Below, in pieces: positions 1 through 8,722 of a DNA stretch of 37,522 nt. A model generated the notes under the pieces. The model saw only the letters and a list, made by a program, of their open reading frames with translations, did no database searches and was not told where the DNA came from. The stretch spans positions 1 through 37,522 of the forward strand of contig JAENWA010000105.1 in assembly GCA_016650295.1 (NCBI GenBank), in the 5' to 3' direction. A program made the position numbers and the translations under genes. Position 1 is the stretch's first letter. Each line of letters starts with the position of its first letter. Source of the stretch: Desulfuromonadales bacterium. Its GTDB lineage: Bacteria; Desulfobacterota; Desulfuromonadia; Geobacterales; Pseudopelobacteraceae.

Positions 1-1
1 C

Positions 2-634
2 GACGTCATCGTCGCGACCGACGATCTTCGCATTGCGACGCGCGTGAGCGATTTCGGCGGCAAAGTGCGGCTCACCAAGGCGACGCACGAAACCGGCACC
101 GATCGTCTGGCCGAGGTTGCCGGCAGCCTGGATTGCGATCTGGTGGTCAATGTCCAGGGTGACGAGCCGCTGATCGAACCCGCCATGATCGACCAGGCCA
201 TCGCGCCGTTTCTAGACAGTCCGGATCTCAAGATGAGCACCCTCAAGACCCGTGTACGCTGCCTGCATGATTTTCTTTCTCCCAACGTGGTCAAGGTTGT
301 TACCGATACAGCAGGAAATGCGCTCTATTTCTCCCGATCGCCCCTGCCGTTCTTCCGTGACAAATGGAAGGATCTCAAGGACGAGTCATTTGCCTGCGGC
401 AGGATGCTCTGTTACAAGCATGTCGGGCTGTATGTCTATCGCCGCGACTTCCTGCTGGAATTTGCCGCCATGACACCGACCTTTCTGGAGATTTCGGAAA
501 AACTCGAACAGCTGCGCGCCGTGGAAAACGGTGTGCGTATCCGGGTTGTAGAGACGGAGTTTACCTCGATCGGCGTTGACACGCCGGATGACCTGTGCAA
601 GGCCCAGGAGCGTTACCGGCAGATTATCTCATGA
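2..634 (+). CDS. kdsB: 3-deoxy-manno-octulosonate cytidylyltransferase (CMP-Kdo synthetase), 5' end missing
   Basis: Activates Kdo with CTP to give CMP-Kdo, the donor for the inner core of LPS, in the cytoplasm. The reading frame is open from base 2, and the residues before the internal GTG at 44 (IVATDD...) match the family, so the gene begins left of the window; about 40 N-terminal residues are missing from a usual length near 250. Family motifs seen are [55 protein letters not shown] and the C-terminal GVDTPDDL. The stop TGA overlaps an ATG at 631 that is in frame with pyrG. It is followed by pyrG, which makes its CTP substrate, and by kdsA, kdsD and kdsC, which make Kdo itself. Confidence 0.95.
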   Translation, partial: DVIVATDDLRIATRVSDFGGKVRLTKATHETGTDRLAEVAGSLDCDLVVNVQGDEPLIEPAMIDQAIAPFLDSPDLKMSTLKTRVRCLHDFLSPNVVKVVTDTAGNALYFSRSPLPFFRDKWKDLKDESFACGRMLCYKHVGLYVYRRDFLLEFAAMTPTFLEISEKLEQLRAVENGVRIRVVETEFTSIGVDTPDDLCKAQERYRQIIS

Positions 635-666
635 ATACGAACCTTTCAGCCACAGGAGCAGATCTT

Positions 667-2274
667 ATGAAAACCAAATTCATCTTTATCACCGGCGGGG
701 TTGTCTCTTCCATCGGCAAAGGGCTGGCGGCCGCCTCACTGGGGGCGTTGCTGGAGGCTCGCGGCCTGCGGGTGACCCTGCAGAAGCTGGACCCCTATAT
801 CAATGTTGACCCCGGCACCATGTCTCCCTTTCAGCACGGCGAAGTGTTCGTAACCGATGACGGGGCCGAAACGGATCTGGATCTGGGGCATTATGAACGC
901 TACACCAGCGCGGTACTTTCCAAGAAAAGCAACTTCACCACCGGTCAGGTCTACTTTTCCGTCATTACCAAGGAGCGTCACGGCGACTATCTGGGCGGCA
1001 CCGTACAGGTCATCCCCCATATCACCGACGAGATCAAGACCAAGATTCTCGAGAACGCCAAGGGCGCTGACGTGGCCATTATCGAGGTCGGCGGCACCGT
1101 CGGCGACATCGAATCGCTCCCCTTTCTGGAGGCCATCCGCCAGTTCCGATTCGATCGCGGCCACGGTAACGCCCTGTATATCCACGTTACCCTGGTTCCG
1201 TACATCCGCACCGCCGGCGAGCTGAAGACCAAGCCGACCCAGCATTCGGTCATGGAACTGCGCAAGATCGGTATTCAGCCCGATATCCTGCTCTGTCGCT
1301 GCGATCGCGAGCTGCCCCAGGAGATGAAGAAAAAGATCGGCCTGTTCTGCAATGTCGAAGAGAAGGACGTTATCCAGGTGGTGGATTCCGAGCATATCTA
1401 TGCCGTGCCCCAGGCCCTCAACAAGGAAAAGCTTGACGACCAGGTGGTTGAAAAACTGAATATCTGGACCAAGGCCCCCGACTTGACACCCTGGCAGAAC
1501 GTGGTGGAAACCCTGCGCCATCCCAGCCATGGCGAGGTGCGTATCGCTGTGGTCGGAAAATACGTCAACCTGACCGAGTCCTACAAGTCGCTGGCCGAAG
1601 CCCTGACCCACGGCGGAATTTCGAACGACTGCCGCGTGTACCTCAAGTACGTGGATTCTGAGAAGATCGAACAGGACGGTATCGACGGGCATCTGGACGA
1701 TGTGGATGGAATCCTGGTGCCGGGCGGTTTCGGGGAGCGCGGGACAGAGGGAAAGGTCAAGGCCATCGAGTTCGCCCGTACCCGCAAGATCCCCTTTTTC
1801 GGCATCTGCCTGGGGATGCAGATGGCGGCCATCGAGTTTGCCCGCAATGTCTGCGGTGTTACGGAGGCCTGCTCCAGCGAGTTCCGCAAAGATTGCGGTG
1901 AACCTGTCATTCACCTGATGGAGGAGCAGAAGTCCGTCAGCAAGAAGGGGGGCACCATGCGCCTGGGGGCCTATCCCTGTACCATCGCCAAGGACACCCT
2001 GGCCCATGCGGCTTACAATCAAACCGACATTTCCGAGCGTCATCGCCATCGTTTCGAGTTCAATAACGCATACCGGGATGTCCTCACCAAGCATGGTCTG
2101 GTGATGTCGGGTGTCTACCGTGACAAGGACCTGGTTGAGGTGATCGAGATCCCCGGTCACCCCTGGTTCCTGGGGTGCCAGTTCCATCCCGAGTTCAAAT
2201 CCAAACCGCTGGTTCCGCACCCGCTTTTCCGTGCCTTTATCGGAGCGGCCCTGTCTCAACGCAATACGAGGTAA
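667..2274 (+). CDS. pyrG: CTP synthase (glutamine hydrolysing)
   Basis: Converts UTP to CTP using ATP and ammonia from glutamine. At 535 residues it has the normal family length. The N-terminal synthetase domain starts [18 protein letters not shown], with the nucleotide-binding loop and later GGTVGDIES. The C-terminal class I glutamine amidotransferase has GGFGERG, the nucleophile Cys381 in FGICLGMQ, and His507/Glu509 in QFHPEF. The start at 667 was chosen because the protein then begins as the family does and AGGAG lies 8 bases upstream; an in-frame ATG at 631, overlapping the kdsB stop, would add 12 residues and cannot be excluded. CTP made here feeds CMP-Kdo synthesis by KdsB, a common operon pairing. 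Confidence 0.97.
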   Translation: MKTKFIFITGGVVSSIGKGLAAASLGALLEARGLRVTLQKLDPYINVDPGTMSPFQHGEVFVTDDGAETDLDLGHYERYTSAVLSKKSNFTTGQVYFSVITKERHGDYLGGTVQVIPHITDEIKTKILENAKGADVAIIEVGGTVGDIESLPFLEAIRQFRFDRGHGNALYIHVTLVPYIRTAGELKTKPTQHSVMELRKIGIQPDILLCRCDRELPQEMKKKIGLFCNVEEKDVIQVVDSEHIYAVPQALNKEKLDDQVVEKLNIWTKAPDLTPWQNVVETLRHPSHGEVRIAVVGKYVNLTESYKSLAEALTHGGISNDCRVYLKYVDSEKIEQDGIDGHLDDVDGILVPGGFGERGTEGKVKAIEFARTRKIPFFGICLGMQMAAIEFARNVCGVTEACSSEFRKDCGEPVIHLMEEQKSVSKKGGTMRLGAYPCTIAKDTLAHAAYNQTDISERHRHRFEFNNAYRDVLTKHGLVMSGVYRDKDLVEVIEIPGHPWFLGCQFHPEFKSKPLVPHPLFRAFIGAALSQRNTR

Positions 2275-2277
2275 CCC

Positions 2278-3105
2278 ATGACAAAAGAAATCTCCATCGA
2301 CCGGATCAAGATCGGCGCGGATCGTCCGCTGGTACTGATTGCGGGGCCATGCGTCATCGAGTCCGAGGCTGCCACCCTGCGCCATGCCGAGCGTCTGCTG
2401 ACCATCTGCAACGGTCTGTCCATGCCGCTGATCTTCAAGGCCTCCTACGATAAGGCCAACCGCACCTCGATCGGCTCGTTCCGCGGGCCGGGTCTGAAGG
2501 ATGGGCTGAAGATCCTGGCCAAGGTCAAGGAATCGCTGGGGCTGCCGGTGCTGTCCGACATCCACTCCATCGAGCAGATCGCCCCGGCCGCCGAGGTGCT
2601 GGATGTGCTGCAGATCCCGGCCTTCCTCTGCCGCCAGACCGACCTGCTGGTGGCCGCTGCCAGAAGCGGCCGGGTGATCAACGTCAAGAAGGGGCAGTTC
2701 CTAGCCCCCTGGGATATGAAAAACGTGGCCGGCAAGCTGGCTGCTTCGGGCAATGAAAACATCATCCTGACCGAGCGGGGTGTATCCTTCGGCTACAACA
2801 ATCTGGTGGTGGATATGCGTTCCTTTCCGGTCATGCGTTCCAGCGGCTATCCGGTGGTATTCGATGCCACCCACAGTGTCCAGCTTCCCGGCGGCCAGGG
2901 TGAAAGCTCGGGCGGCCAGCGCGAGTTTGTGGAGTACCTCTCCCGGGCTGCAGTTGCAACCGGTATCGACGGCATTTTCATGGAGGTGCATGAAGATCCG
3001 GATAAGGCGCTCTGTGACGGACCCAACTCGATACCGCTCGGTGAGCTGACGGCGTTGCTCAAGAAACTCAAGGCCATTGATGCCGTTGTGAAGCAGGTAG
3101 TCTAA
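2278..3105 (+). CDS. kdsA: 3-deoxy-8-phosphooctulonate synthase (Kdo-8-phosphate synthase)
   Basis: Condenses arabinose 5-phosphate with phosphoenolpyruvate to give Kdo 8-phosphate. The 275 residues show the family motifs [72 protein letters not shown] and [11 protein letters not shown]. Cys25 in GPCVIES, together with the later His, Glu and Asp in those motifs, is the ligand set of the metal-dependent class, whereas the E. coli metal-independent class has Asn in place of this Cys; so a metal-dependent enzyme is inferred. It starts 3 bases after pyrG, and its TAA stop overlaps the kdsD start by one base, pointing to one transcript. Confidence 0.97.
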   Translation: MTKEISIDRIKIGADRPLVLIAGPCVIESEAATLRHAERLLTICNGLSMPLIFKASYDKANRTSIGSFRGPGLKDGLKILAKVKESLGLPVLSDIHSIEQIAPAAEVLDVLQIPAFLCRQTDLLVAAARSGRVINVKKGQFLAPWDMKNVAGKLAASGNENIILTERGVSFGYNNLVVDMRSFPVMRSSGYPVVFDATHSVQLPGGQGESSGGQREFVEYLSRAAVATGIDGIFMEVHEDPDKALCDGPNSIPLGELTALLKKLKAIDAVVKQVV

Positions 3106-4073
3106 TGAATGTTATCGCGGAAGCCAAACGGGTCATACAGGTAGAAGCCGACGCGCTTCAGGCTATGGCAGCTCGCATAGATGCAACTTTTGAGCGCGCT
3201 GTCGAGCTGGTCCTGGCCAACAAGGGCCGGGTGGTTGTCTGCGGCATGGGCAAGTCGGGACTGATCGGTCAGAAGATCGCCTCCACCATGGCCTCCACCG
3301 GAACTCCGGCCTTGTTTCTGCATCCGGCCGAAGGCATCCATGGTGATCTGGGGATGATCATGACCGGCGATGTGGTTATCGCCATCTCTAACAGCGGCGA
3401 AACCGAAGAGATGCTGCGGATCCTGCCGGCCATCAAGCGCATCGGCGCCCATGTCGTGGCCATGACCAGCAACGCGGCGTCAACGCTGGCTCGCAGCAGT
3501 GACGTGTTCCTGGATGTTTCCGTCAAGGAAGAGGCCTGTCCGCTGGGGCTGGCGCCGACCGCCTCGACCACGGCCGCACTGGCCATGGGCGATGCCCTGG
3601 CGGTGGCCCTGCTGGTCCGGCGCGGTTTTCGGGCTGAGGATTTTGCCATCTTTCATCCGGGCGGATCGCTGGGTAAAAAACTTCTGCTGCGCGTGGAAGA
3701 CCTGATGCACTCCGGTGAGGCGGTGCCGCTGGTCTCCGAACACACGCTGATGAAGGAGGCGCTGTTTGTGATCACCGCCAAGGGATTGGGCGTGACCGGT
3801 GTCACCGATGCCGACGGTGCGCTGCGCGGGGTAATCACCGATGGCGATCTGCGCCGGGCGCTGGAAAAGGGTTTCGACATCCTCAGTCAACAGGCTGCGG
3901 AACTAATGAAGCTCAACCCGCGCCGGATCAGGCGCCAGGAACTGGCGGCGGCGGCCCTGCAGATCATGGAGCATTATTCCATTACCTCCCTGTTCGTCTT
4001 TGAAGATGAAAATATACCCACGCCCTGCGGCATCATTCATCTGCACGACATTCTTCGCGCCGGTATCGCCTGA
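3105..4073 (+). CDS. kdsD: arabinose-5-phosphate isomerase (KpsF/GutQ family)
   Basis: Interconverts ribulose 5-phosphate and arabinose 5-phosphate, the first dedicated step of Kdo synthesis. The 322 residues match the E. coli enzyme in size. An N-terminal SIS sugar-isomerase domain (about residues 35-170) shows VVCGMGKSGLIGQKIASTMASTGTP, where the GKSG loop binds phosphate, then ISNSGETEE and GLAPTASTTA. Two C-terminal CBS domains follow (from about residue 205), with DGALRGVITDGDLRRAL in the first. The ATG overlaps the kdsA stop (TAATG). The start codon of kdsC follows after one spacer base, so translation is probably coupled through the run. Confidence 0.96.
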   Translation: MNVIAEAKRVIQVEADALQAMAARIDATFERAVELVLANKGRVVVCGMGKSGLIGQKIASTMASTGTPALFLHPAEGIHGDLGMIMTGDVVIAISNSGETEEMLRILPAIKRIGAHVVAMTSNAASTLARSSDVFLDVSVKEEACPLGLAPTASTTAALAMGDALAVALLVRRGFRAEDFAIFHPGGSLGKKLLLRVEDLMHSGEAVPLVSEHTLMKEALFVITAKGLGVTGVTDADGALRGVITDGDLRRALEKGFDILSQQAAELMKLNPRRIRRQELAAAALQIMEHYSITSLFVFEDENIPTPCGIIHLHDILRAGIA

Positions 4074-4074
4074 T

Positions 4075-4590
4075 ATGTATGAGAAACTGAAAAATATCCG
4101 CCTGATGCTTCTGGACGTGGACGGCGTCATGACCGACGGCGGGATCATCTACGATGCCAGCGGTCTCGAAACCAAGCGTTTCAATGTCAAGGACGGCCAC
4201 GGCATCAAGATGCTGCAACGCTATGGCGTAGAAGTCGGCATCATTACCGGCCGGACCTCGATCGTCGTGGACAATCGCGCCAGGGAGCTGGGCATCAGCC
4301 TGGTGTACCAGGGTGCCCTGAAAAAACTGGTCAGCTATGAGGATATCAAACTCAAGACCGGGCTGGAAGATTACCAGATTGCGTACATGGGTGACGACGT
4401 CATCGATGTGCCGGTGCTGCGCAGGGTCGGGTTTTCGGCGGCCCCGCTGGATGGACTCTGTGAAGTGCGGGCCGTGGTTGATTATGTGGCCTCGTGCAAT
4501 GGCGGCTGCGGCGCCGTGCGAGAGGTCTGTGATCATATTCTCAAGGCCCGTGGCGCATGGGCTGAGATTGCCGAGCGCTACGAGTTGTAG
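4075..4590 (+). CDS. kdsC: 3-deoxy-manno-octulosonate-8-phosphatase (HAD family)
   Basis: Removes phosphate from Kdo 8-phosphate to release Kdo. At 171 residues it has the compact, cap-less length of KdsC. The HAD nucleophile motif LDVDGVMTDG gives Asp14 and Asp16; ITGRTS is motif II; a lysine in the GALKK stretch fits motif III; and MGDDVIDVPVL is motif IV. The C-terminal GGCGAVREVCDHIL matches the tail that closes over the active site in KdsC tetramers. The ATG at 4075 follows the kdsD stop at once; the reading frame is open further upstream but that would overlap kdsD by about 75 bases without family support. It ends the Kdo-synthesis part of the cluster, and a 158-base gap with a promoter follows. 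Confidence 0.95.
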   Translation: MYEKLKNIRLMLLDVDGVMTDGGIIYDASGLETKRFNVKDGHGIKMLQRYGVEVGIITGRTSIVVDNRARELGISLVYQGALKKLVSYEDIKLKTGLEDYQIAYMGDDVIDVPVLRRVGFSAAPLDGLCEVRAVVDYVASCNGGCGAVREVCDHILKARGAWAEIAERYEL

Positions 4591-4711
4591 AAAATATCAG
4601 TAATCCACTACGGTATCCTGCAGAAAATTTATGGCTGGCTCTCTGTTTTTATATCAAATTCAGACATCATTCAATCTCTGTGCCAATCTTACAAAAACAA
4701 TCACGTTTCGC

Positions 4712-4747
4712 TGGACACTCCCGCCCCTCAATGCTATAGTGGCCCCA
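4712..4747 (+). promoter_or_regulatory. sigma70-type promoter for lptCAB, with extended -10
   Basis: A TGGACA -35 (4712-4717) is separated by exactly 17 bases from a TATAGT -10 (4735-4740), and TGC lies directly before the -10 (extended -10). Transcription would start near 4747, only about two bases before the lptC ATG at 4749. The rest of the kdsC-lptC gap (4591-4711) shows no gene; a short T run near 4650 has only a weak stem before it. Confidence 0.65.
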
Positions 4748-4748
4748 T

Positions 4749-5315
4749 ATGGTATCGCCCCGTAACATCAGGCTTGTACTGGCTCTGCTCGTCGTTGCGG
4801 CGAGTATCGGCATCGTGGCTGCCATCTTCCTGAAAGGTTCCCGCACGCCACTGCAGGGGACAATTTCTCAGCAGCTTCCCCGGAATATTGATGTCGCCCT
4901 GAAAAACGCCCGTTTTACGGAAATGCGTGAAGGTGTAACTGTCTGGGAGCTGGTTGCCGCTCAGGTTGAATATGATAAAACCGGCGATATTGCCTATCTG
5001 GCGGACATTCGCATGGTCTATGCGGCACGTGGCAAAAATGGCTCTATTACCGTTACGGCCGCCAAGGGTGATTATTCTGCCGCAAGCAGGAACATTCGCT
5101 TGCGGGGAACAGTGCATGTGGTGACCGGGTCGGGCATGGTCTTCGATACCGAATCACTGGATTATCTGGCAGAGAAGTCACATTTCAGGACTGCCGATAA
5201 AGTGAAGATTCTCCATGAACGTCTTTCATTGACGGCGACCGGTATGGAGTTGGATGCGAAGACGGAAAGGGCACATTTTCATTCATCCGTCGATGCTGTC
5301 GTCGAAGGTTTGTAG
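4749..5315 (+). CDS. lptC: LPS export ABC transporter periplasmic protein LptC
   Basis: Membrane-anchored part of the LPS bridge; it receives LPS from the LptB2FG extractor and passes it to LptA. The 188 residues start with a single transmembrane anchor (about residues 8-28, IRLVLALLVVAASIGIVAAIFL), followed by a periplasmic beta-rich domain of the LptC/DUF1239 type with GDIAYLADIRMVY, KGDYSAASRNIRLRGTVHVVT and LDYLAEKSHFRTADKVKI. These repeating strand patterns are shared with LptA. The start at 4749 is needed to keep the anchor, but it has no Shine-Dalgarno sequence and lies almost at the predicted transcription start. lptA follows after 46 bases. Confidence 0.9.
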   Translation: MVSPRNIRLVLALLVVAASIGIVAAIFLKGSRTPLQGTISQQLPRNIDVALKNARFTEMREGVTVWELVAAQVEYDKTGDIAYLADIRMVYAARGKNGSITVTAAKGDYSAASRNIRLRGTVHVVTGSGMVFDTESLDYLAEKSHFRTADKVKILHERLSLTATGMELDAKTERAHFHSSVDAVVEGL

Positions 5316-5361
5316 CAGCATTGAACGCCTGTATTTAAGTAGTCGGAGATATGATAACGTT

Positions 5362-5850
5362 ATGAAACTTTCAGCATCCATAGCTACTTTAATGATTATG
5401 ACCGGTCTTGCCGCTTCAGCTGTCTATGCTGCGTCGATACCGCACAAAGGCAGCGCGGACCTGCCCATTACCATCAAATCAAATGATTTGACAACAGACA
5501 ACAAGGGCAAAACGGCTGTCTTTACCGGAAAAGTTGTTGCAAAGCAGGGCGATCTCACCATCTTTTGCGATAAGATGACGGTTTACTATGGAAAAACGGA
5601 AGGTGAGGTTGACAAGATCGAGTCAGACGGCAACGTGCGTATTGTGCAGGAAAACCGGACCGGTCTTGCTTCCCATGCAGTTTACGACAGCAAACAGGGC
5701 CAGATCACGCTGACCGGCGGTAATCCGAAGGTCAAGCAGGGCGAGGACACCGTTTCCGGGGAGATCATAACCTATTTCATTGATGAGGAACGGAGCAGCG
5801 TAACCGGCGGCCGTGTCGAAGCGGTCATCAAACCGAAGCCGAAAAAATGA
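5362..5850 (+). CDS. lptA: LPS transport periplasmic protein LptA
   Basis: Periplasmic bridge protein that carries LPS between LptC and LptD. It has 162 residues. A signal peptide (about residues 1-24, cut after AVYA) is followed by an OstA/LptA beta-jellyroll domain: [71 protein letters not shown] and [24 protein letters not shown]. The ATG at 5362 was chosen because it opens the signal peptide; GGAG lies 12-15 bases upstream, a long spacing. The stop overlaps the lptB start (ATGA), so the two are translationally coupled. Confidence 0.93.
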   Translation: MKLSASIATLMIMTGLAASAVYAASIPHKGSADLPITIKSNDLTTDNKGKTAVFTGKVVAKQGDLTIFCDKMTVYYGKTEGEVDKIESDGNVRIVQENRTGLASHAVYDSKQGQITLTGGNPKVKQGEDTVSGEIITYFIDEERSSVTGGRVEAVIKPKPKK

Positions 5851-6611
5851 AGCCCGTTCCAAGAAATGCAATGCAGACAAACTCTGAAAAACTCCGTCTC
5901 TGGACCAGGGGGCTGACCAAGACCTACGGTGATCGCCAGGTGGTACGGGGGGTAGATCTCAGTATCGAAGCGGGCAGTGTGATCGGTCTTTTGGGGCCTA
6001 ACGGCGCCGGCAAGACCACCACCTTCTATATGGTGGTCGGCCTGGCTCAACCGGATGGCGGACAGGTTTTTATCGGTGATGATGAAATTACCGCTCTGCC
6101 CATGTATCAGCGTGCCCGCCGGGGGATCAGTTATCTGCCCCAGGAGGCTTCGGTATTTCGCAAACTTACCGTGGCCGATAACCTGCTGGCGATTCTGGAG
6201 ACGGTGGAACCGGAACGTGAACTGCGGCAACACCGGATGGAGCAGTTGCTGGAGGAGTTCGGCATCAGCCACATTGCCGGTGTCAAAGGCTACTCCCTTT
6301 CCGGCGGAGAGCGCCGGCGGGTCGAGATCGCCCGGGCATTGATTACAAAACCGGCCTTTATCCTGCTGGATGAGCCGTTTGCCGGCATCGATCCCATCGC
6401 GGTGGCCGATATCCAGAACCTGATCATTTCGCTCAAGGCACGCAATATCGGCGTGCTTATTTCCGACCATAATGTTCGCGAGACCCTCGGGGTATGCGAC
6501 CAGGCGTATATACTGTGTAATGGTGAGGTACTGGAGTTTGGTACGCCCGACGAGATCGCCTCCAGCAGCAAGGCACGGGCGGTGTATCTGGGAGACGATT
6601 TTCGTCTCTGA
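5847..6611 (+). CDS. lptB: LPS export ABC transporter ATP-binding protein LptB
   Basis: Cytoplasmic ATPase that powers extraction of LPS from the inner membrane with LptF and LptG, which are not in the window. The 254 residues contain Walker A GPNGAGKT (50-57), the Q-loop at [11 protein letters not shown], the signature LSGGERRR (about 149-156), Walker [14 protein letters not shown] (about 171-183) and the switch His in [23 protein letters not shown] and the ending [13 protein letters not shown] are typical of LptB. Compared with E. coli LptB it has about 15 extra N-terminal residues before the first strand; an in-frame ATG 24 bases later is a possible alternative start. It shares the ATGA overlap with lptA. 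Confidence 0.96.
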   Translation: MKPVPRNAMQTNSEKLRLWTRGLTKTYGDRQVVRGVDLSIEAGSVIGLLGPNGAGKTTTFYMVVGLAQPDGGQVFIGDDEITALPMYQRARRGISYLPQEASVFRKLTVADNLLAILETVEPERELRQHRMEQLLEEFGISHIAGVKGYSLSGGERRRVEIARALITKPAFILLDEPFAGIDPIAVADIQNLIISLKARNIGVLISDHNVRETLGVCDQAYILCNGEVLEFGTPDEIASSSKARAVYLGDDFRL

Positions 6612-6657
6612 AACATTGATACAAGAAGTAAACTGATTTTTACGAGGTAGGAACTCC

Positions 6658-8106
6658 ATGGCTATGGAGATGCGCCAACAACTGAAGATGTCGCAACAAC
6701 TGGTGATGACGCCCCAGTTGCAACAGGCTATCAAGCTACTCCAGCTGACACGCCTGGAGCTTCAGGACGTGGTGCGCCAGGAGCTGGAAGAAAACCCGCT
6801 TCTGGAAGAATCACTTGAAGCGGATGAAATTCGAGAAACCGAACAAACCGAACAAGCCGAACTGATCGAGCGTGAGGACGCGCCGGAAGCACCGGTCGAA
6901 GACTTCAAAGAGGTTGAAGCCGGGGATGAGACACTCCGCGACTGGGATAGCTATCTGGACGGCTACACCTATAGTTCCGGTGAACAGTACCGAGAAGATG
7001 ATGAACGGCCTTCCTTCGAGAACCAGATGACACGCCGCGGGACCTTGACCGATCATCTGCTCTGGCAGCTCCATATGGGGCCTTTCTCCGGTGAAGAAGT
7101 GATCATCGGGGAAGAGATTATCGGAAACATTGATGATGACGGTTATCTGCGAGCTTCGCTGGAGGAGATTGCAGCCGCCTGTTCAATTGATACCGGACTT
7201 GTTACTCCGGTGCTGGAACGTATTCAGGAGTTTGATCCCTGCGGCATCGCTGCCCGCAGCGTTCAGGAGTGTCTGTTGATTCAGGCCCGTTTCCTGGGGA
7301 TGCAGGGCAGTGTTGTCGAACGGATTCTGCAGCATAACCTCAAGGATCTGGAGACCCGCAAATACAAGCAGATCGCCCGCGATCTGTCGGTTGACATCAA
7401 CGAAGTCCTGATGTCGGCAAAGATTATCGGAGGTTTTGACCCAAAGCCGGGCAGCATGTACAGTTCCGAAGATGTGCATTATATCTCCGCGGATATATTT
7501 ATCTACAAGGTAGGTGATGAATATCTGGTCATGCTGAACGAGGAGGGGCTGCCCAATCTCAAGGTGAGCCCCTATTATGCCGAGGCCAAGACCAATGGTC
7601 TGGTTGATTCCCGAGCCGATGAATACATCAACGAAAAGGTTCGCTCCGCTCTCTGGCTGATCAAGAGCATTCAACAGCGTCAGCGCACCATCTACAAGGT
7701 TGCCAAGAGTATCATCAAATTACAGCGTGATTTTCTTGACCGGGGGATAGAGCACCTGAGACCGCTGGTACTGCGCGATGTAGCCGATGACATCGGCATG
7801 CATGAATCCACCATCAGCCGCGTCACCACCAACAAATACATGCAGACGCCCCAGGGATTGTTCGAGTTGAAATACTTTTTCAACAGCGGTCTTTCAACCA
7901 GTGAGGGTGATTTTGTTGCATCGGAGAGCGTCAAGAACCGCATCAGGGAAATCATCGAAAAGGAAGATCCCAAAAAGCCGCTGTCCGACCAGAAAATTGC
8001 CGGCATGCTGTCCGGAGAAACCGTTAACATTGCCCGTCGTACCGTCACTAAATATAGAGAGGTACTGAAGCTGGGTTCATCATCGGAACGCAAACGACAT
8101 TTTTAG
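6658..8106 (+). CDS. rpoN: RNA polymerase sigma-54 factor
   Basis: Alternative sigma factor that recognises -24/-12 promoters and needs an AAA+ activator to open DNA. At 482 residues it has all parts: the glutamine-rich region I (QQLKMSQQLVMTPQLQQAIKLLQLTRLEL), the acidic region II (about 50-110), the core-binding domain, a helix-turn-helix (RDVADDIGMHESTISRVTTNKYMQTPQG) and the C-terminal RpoN box ARRTVTKYRE. GAGG and AGGA sequences lie just upstream of the ATG at 6658. It follows lptB by 46 bases, the usual lptB-rpoN-hpf order. A sigma54-type promoter and a sigma54 activator gene lie 8-10 kb downstream. Confidence 0.97.
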   Translation: MAMEMRQQLKMSQQLVMTPQLQQAIKLLQLTRLELQDVVRQELEENPLLEESLEADEIRETEQTEQAELIEREDAPEAPVEDFKEVEAGDETLRDWDSYLDGYTYSSGEQYREDDERPSFENQMTRRGTLTDHLLWQLHMGPFSGEEVIIGEEIIGNIDDDGYLRASLEEIAAACSIDTGLVTPVLERIQEFDPCGIAARSVQECLLIQARFLGMQGSVVERILQHNLKDLETRKYKQIARDLSVDINEVLMSAKIIGGFDPKPGSMYSSEDVHYISADIFIYKVGDEYLVMLNEEGLPNLKVSPYYAEAKTNGLVDSRADEYINEKVRSALWLIKSIQQRQRTIYKVAKSIIKLQRDFLDRGIEHLRPLVLRDVADDIGMHESTISRVTTNKYMQTPQGLFELKYFFNSGLSTSEGDFVASESVKNRIREIIEKEDPKKPLSDQKIAGMLSGETVNIARRTVTKYREVLKLGSSSERKRHF

Positions 8107-8129
8107 CGTCTCTTGCCGCACAAGAGGCG
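8107..8129 (+). other. hairpin between rpoN and hpf
   Basis: A 9-bp stem (CGTCTCTTG with CAAGAGGCG, one G-U pair) closes a 5-base loop immediately after the rpoN stop. No T run follows, so it is not a classical terminator. It could slow polymerase or protect the 3' end of a processed rpoN transcript; its role is inferred only. Confidence 0.6.
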
Positions 8130-8160
8130 AATTTCGCACGACACTCACAGGAGGTAATTT

Positions 8161-8709
8161 ATGCAGGTAACCACAACTTTCAGGCACATGGAGCAGAGCG
8201 ACGCCCTCAAGTCTTATGCCGAGGAAAAACTTGATCGGGTAGCTAAATATATTGATGAGCCGATCAATGTTCAGGTCTATTTCACCGTAGAGAAAAAGAT
8301 CCGTCATATCGTCGAGATCGTCATTACCGCCAAAGGTATCAGCACCAAGGCCTCCGAGGCGACCAACGACATGTACGCCGCCATTGATGCCGTCATTGAC
8401 AAGATTGAACGGCAGCTCAAACGTTACAAGGAAAAGATCAAGGCCCACAAGCCCAGCGGAGATGATCGCGGACGGCAGTACTCCAAAAAAATATTCGAGG
8501 CCGAAAGCATTGAGACCAGTTCCGAGCCGATTATTATCAGGACCCAGACTGAAACGGTCAAGCCCATGTCGGTCGATGAAGCTGTCATGCAGATGGATCT
8601 GCTGCATAAGGATTTTATTGTATTCACTGATTCCATCAACAATGACATCAGTGTCCTTTATCGCCGTAAAGACGGAAATATCGGATTGATTGAGCCGCAG
8701 CGCGGCTAA
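8161..8709 (+). CDS. hpf: ribosome hibernation promoting factor, long form
   Basis: Binds the 30S subunit in slow growth and drives formation of inactive 100S ribosome dimers. The 182 residues make it the long form: an N-terminal S30AE domain (about 1-100, MQVTTTFRHMEQSDALKSY and the basic helix IERQLKRYKEKIKAHK), a linker, and a C-terminal dimerisation domain (about 125-180, KPMSVDEAVMQMDLLHKDFIVFTDSINN, then ISVLYRRKDGNIGLIEP). AGGAGG at 8150-8155 gives a very strong ribosome binding site. Its 3' end lies against hprK. The rpoN-hpf-hprK-rapZ order is a common proteobacterial arrangement. Confidence 0.96.
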   Translation: MQVTTTFRHMEQSDALKSYAEEKLDRVAKYIDEPINVQVYFTVEKKIRHIVEIVITAKGISTKASEATNDMYAAIDAVIDKIERQLKRYKEKIKAHKPSGDDRGRQYSKKIFEAESIETSSEPIIIRTQTETVKPMSVDEAVMQMDLLHKDFIVFTDSINNDISVLYRRKDGNIGLIEPQRG

Positions 8710-8722
8710 TCGCGAGGCGCCC

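Noticed and set aside
736-2565. Long minus-strand open frame of 609 codons across pyrG and kdsA.
   Set aside because: It is the antisense shadow of two clear genes with strong family motifs; its translation has no recognisable domain.
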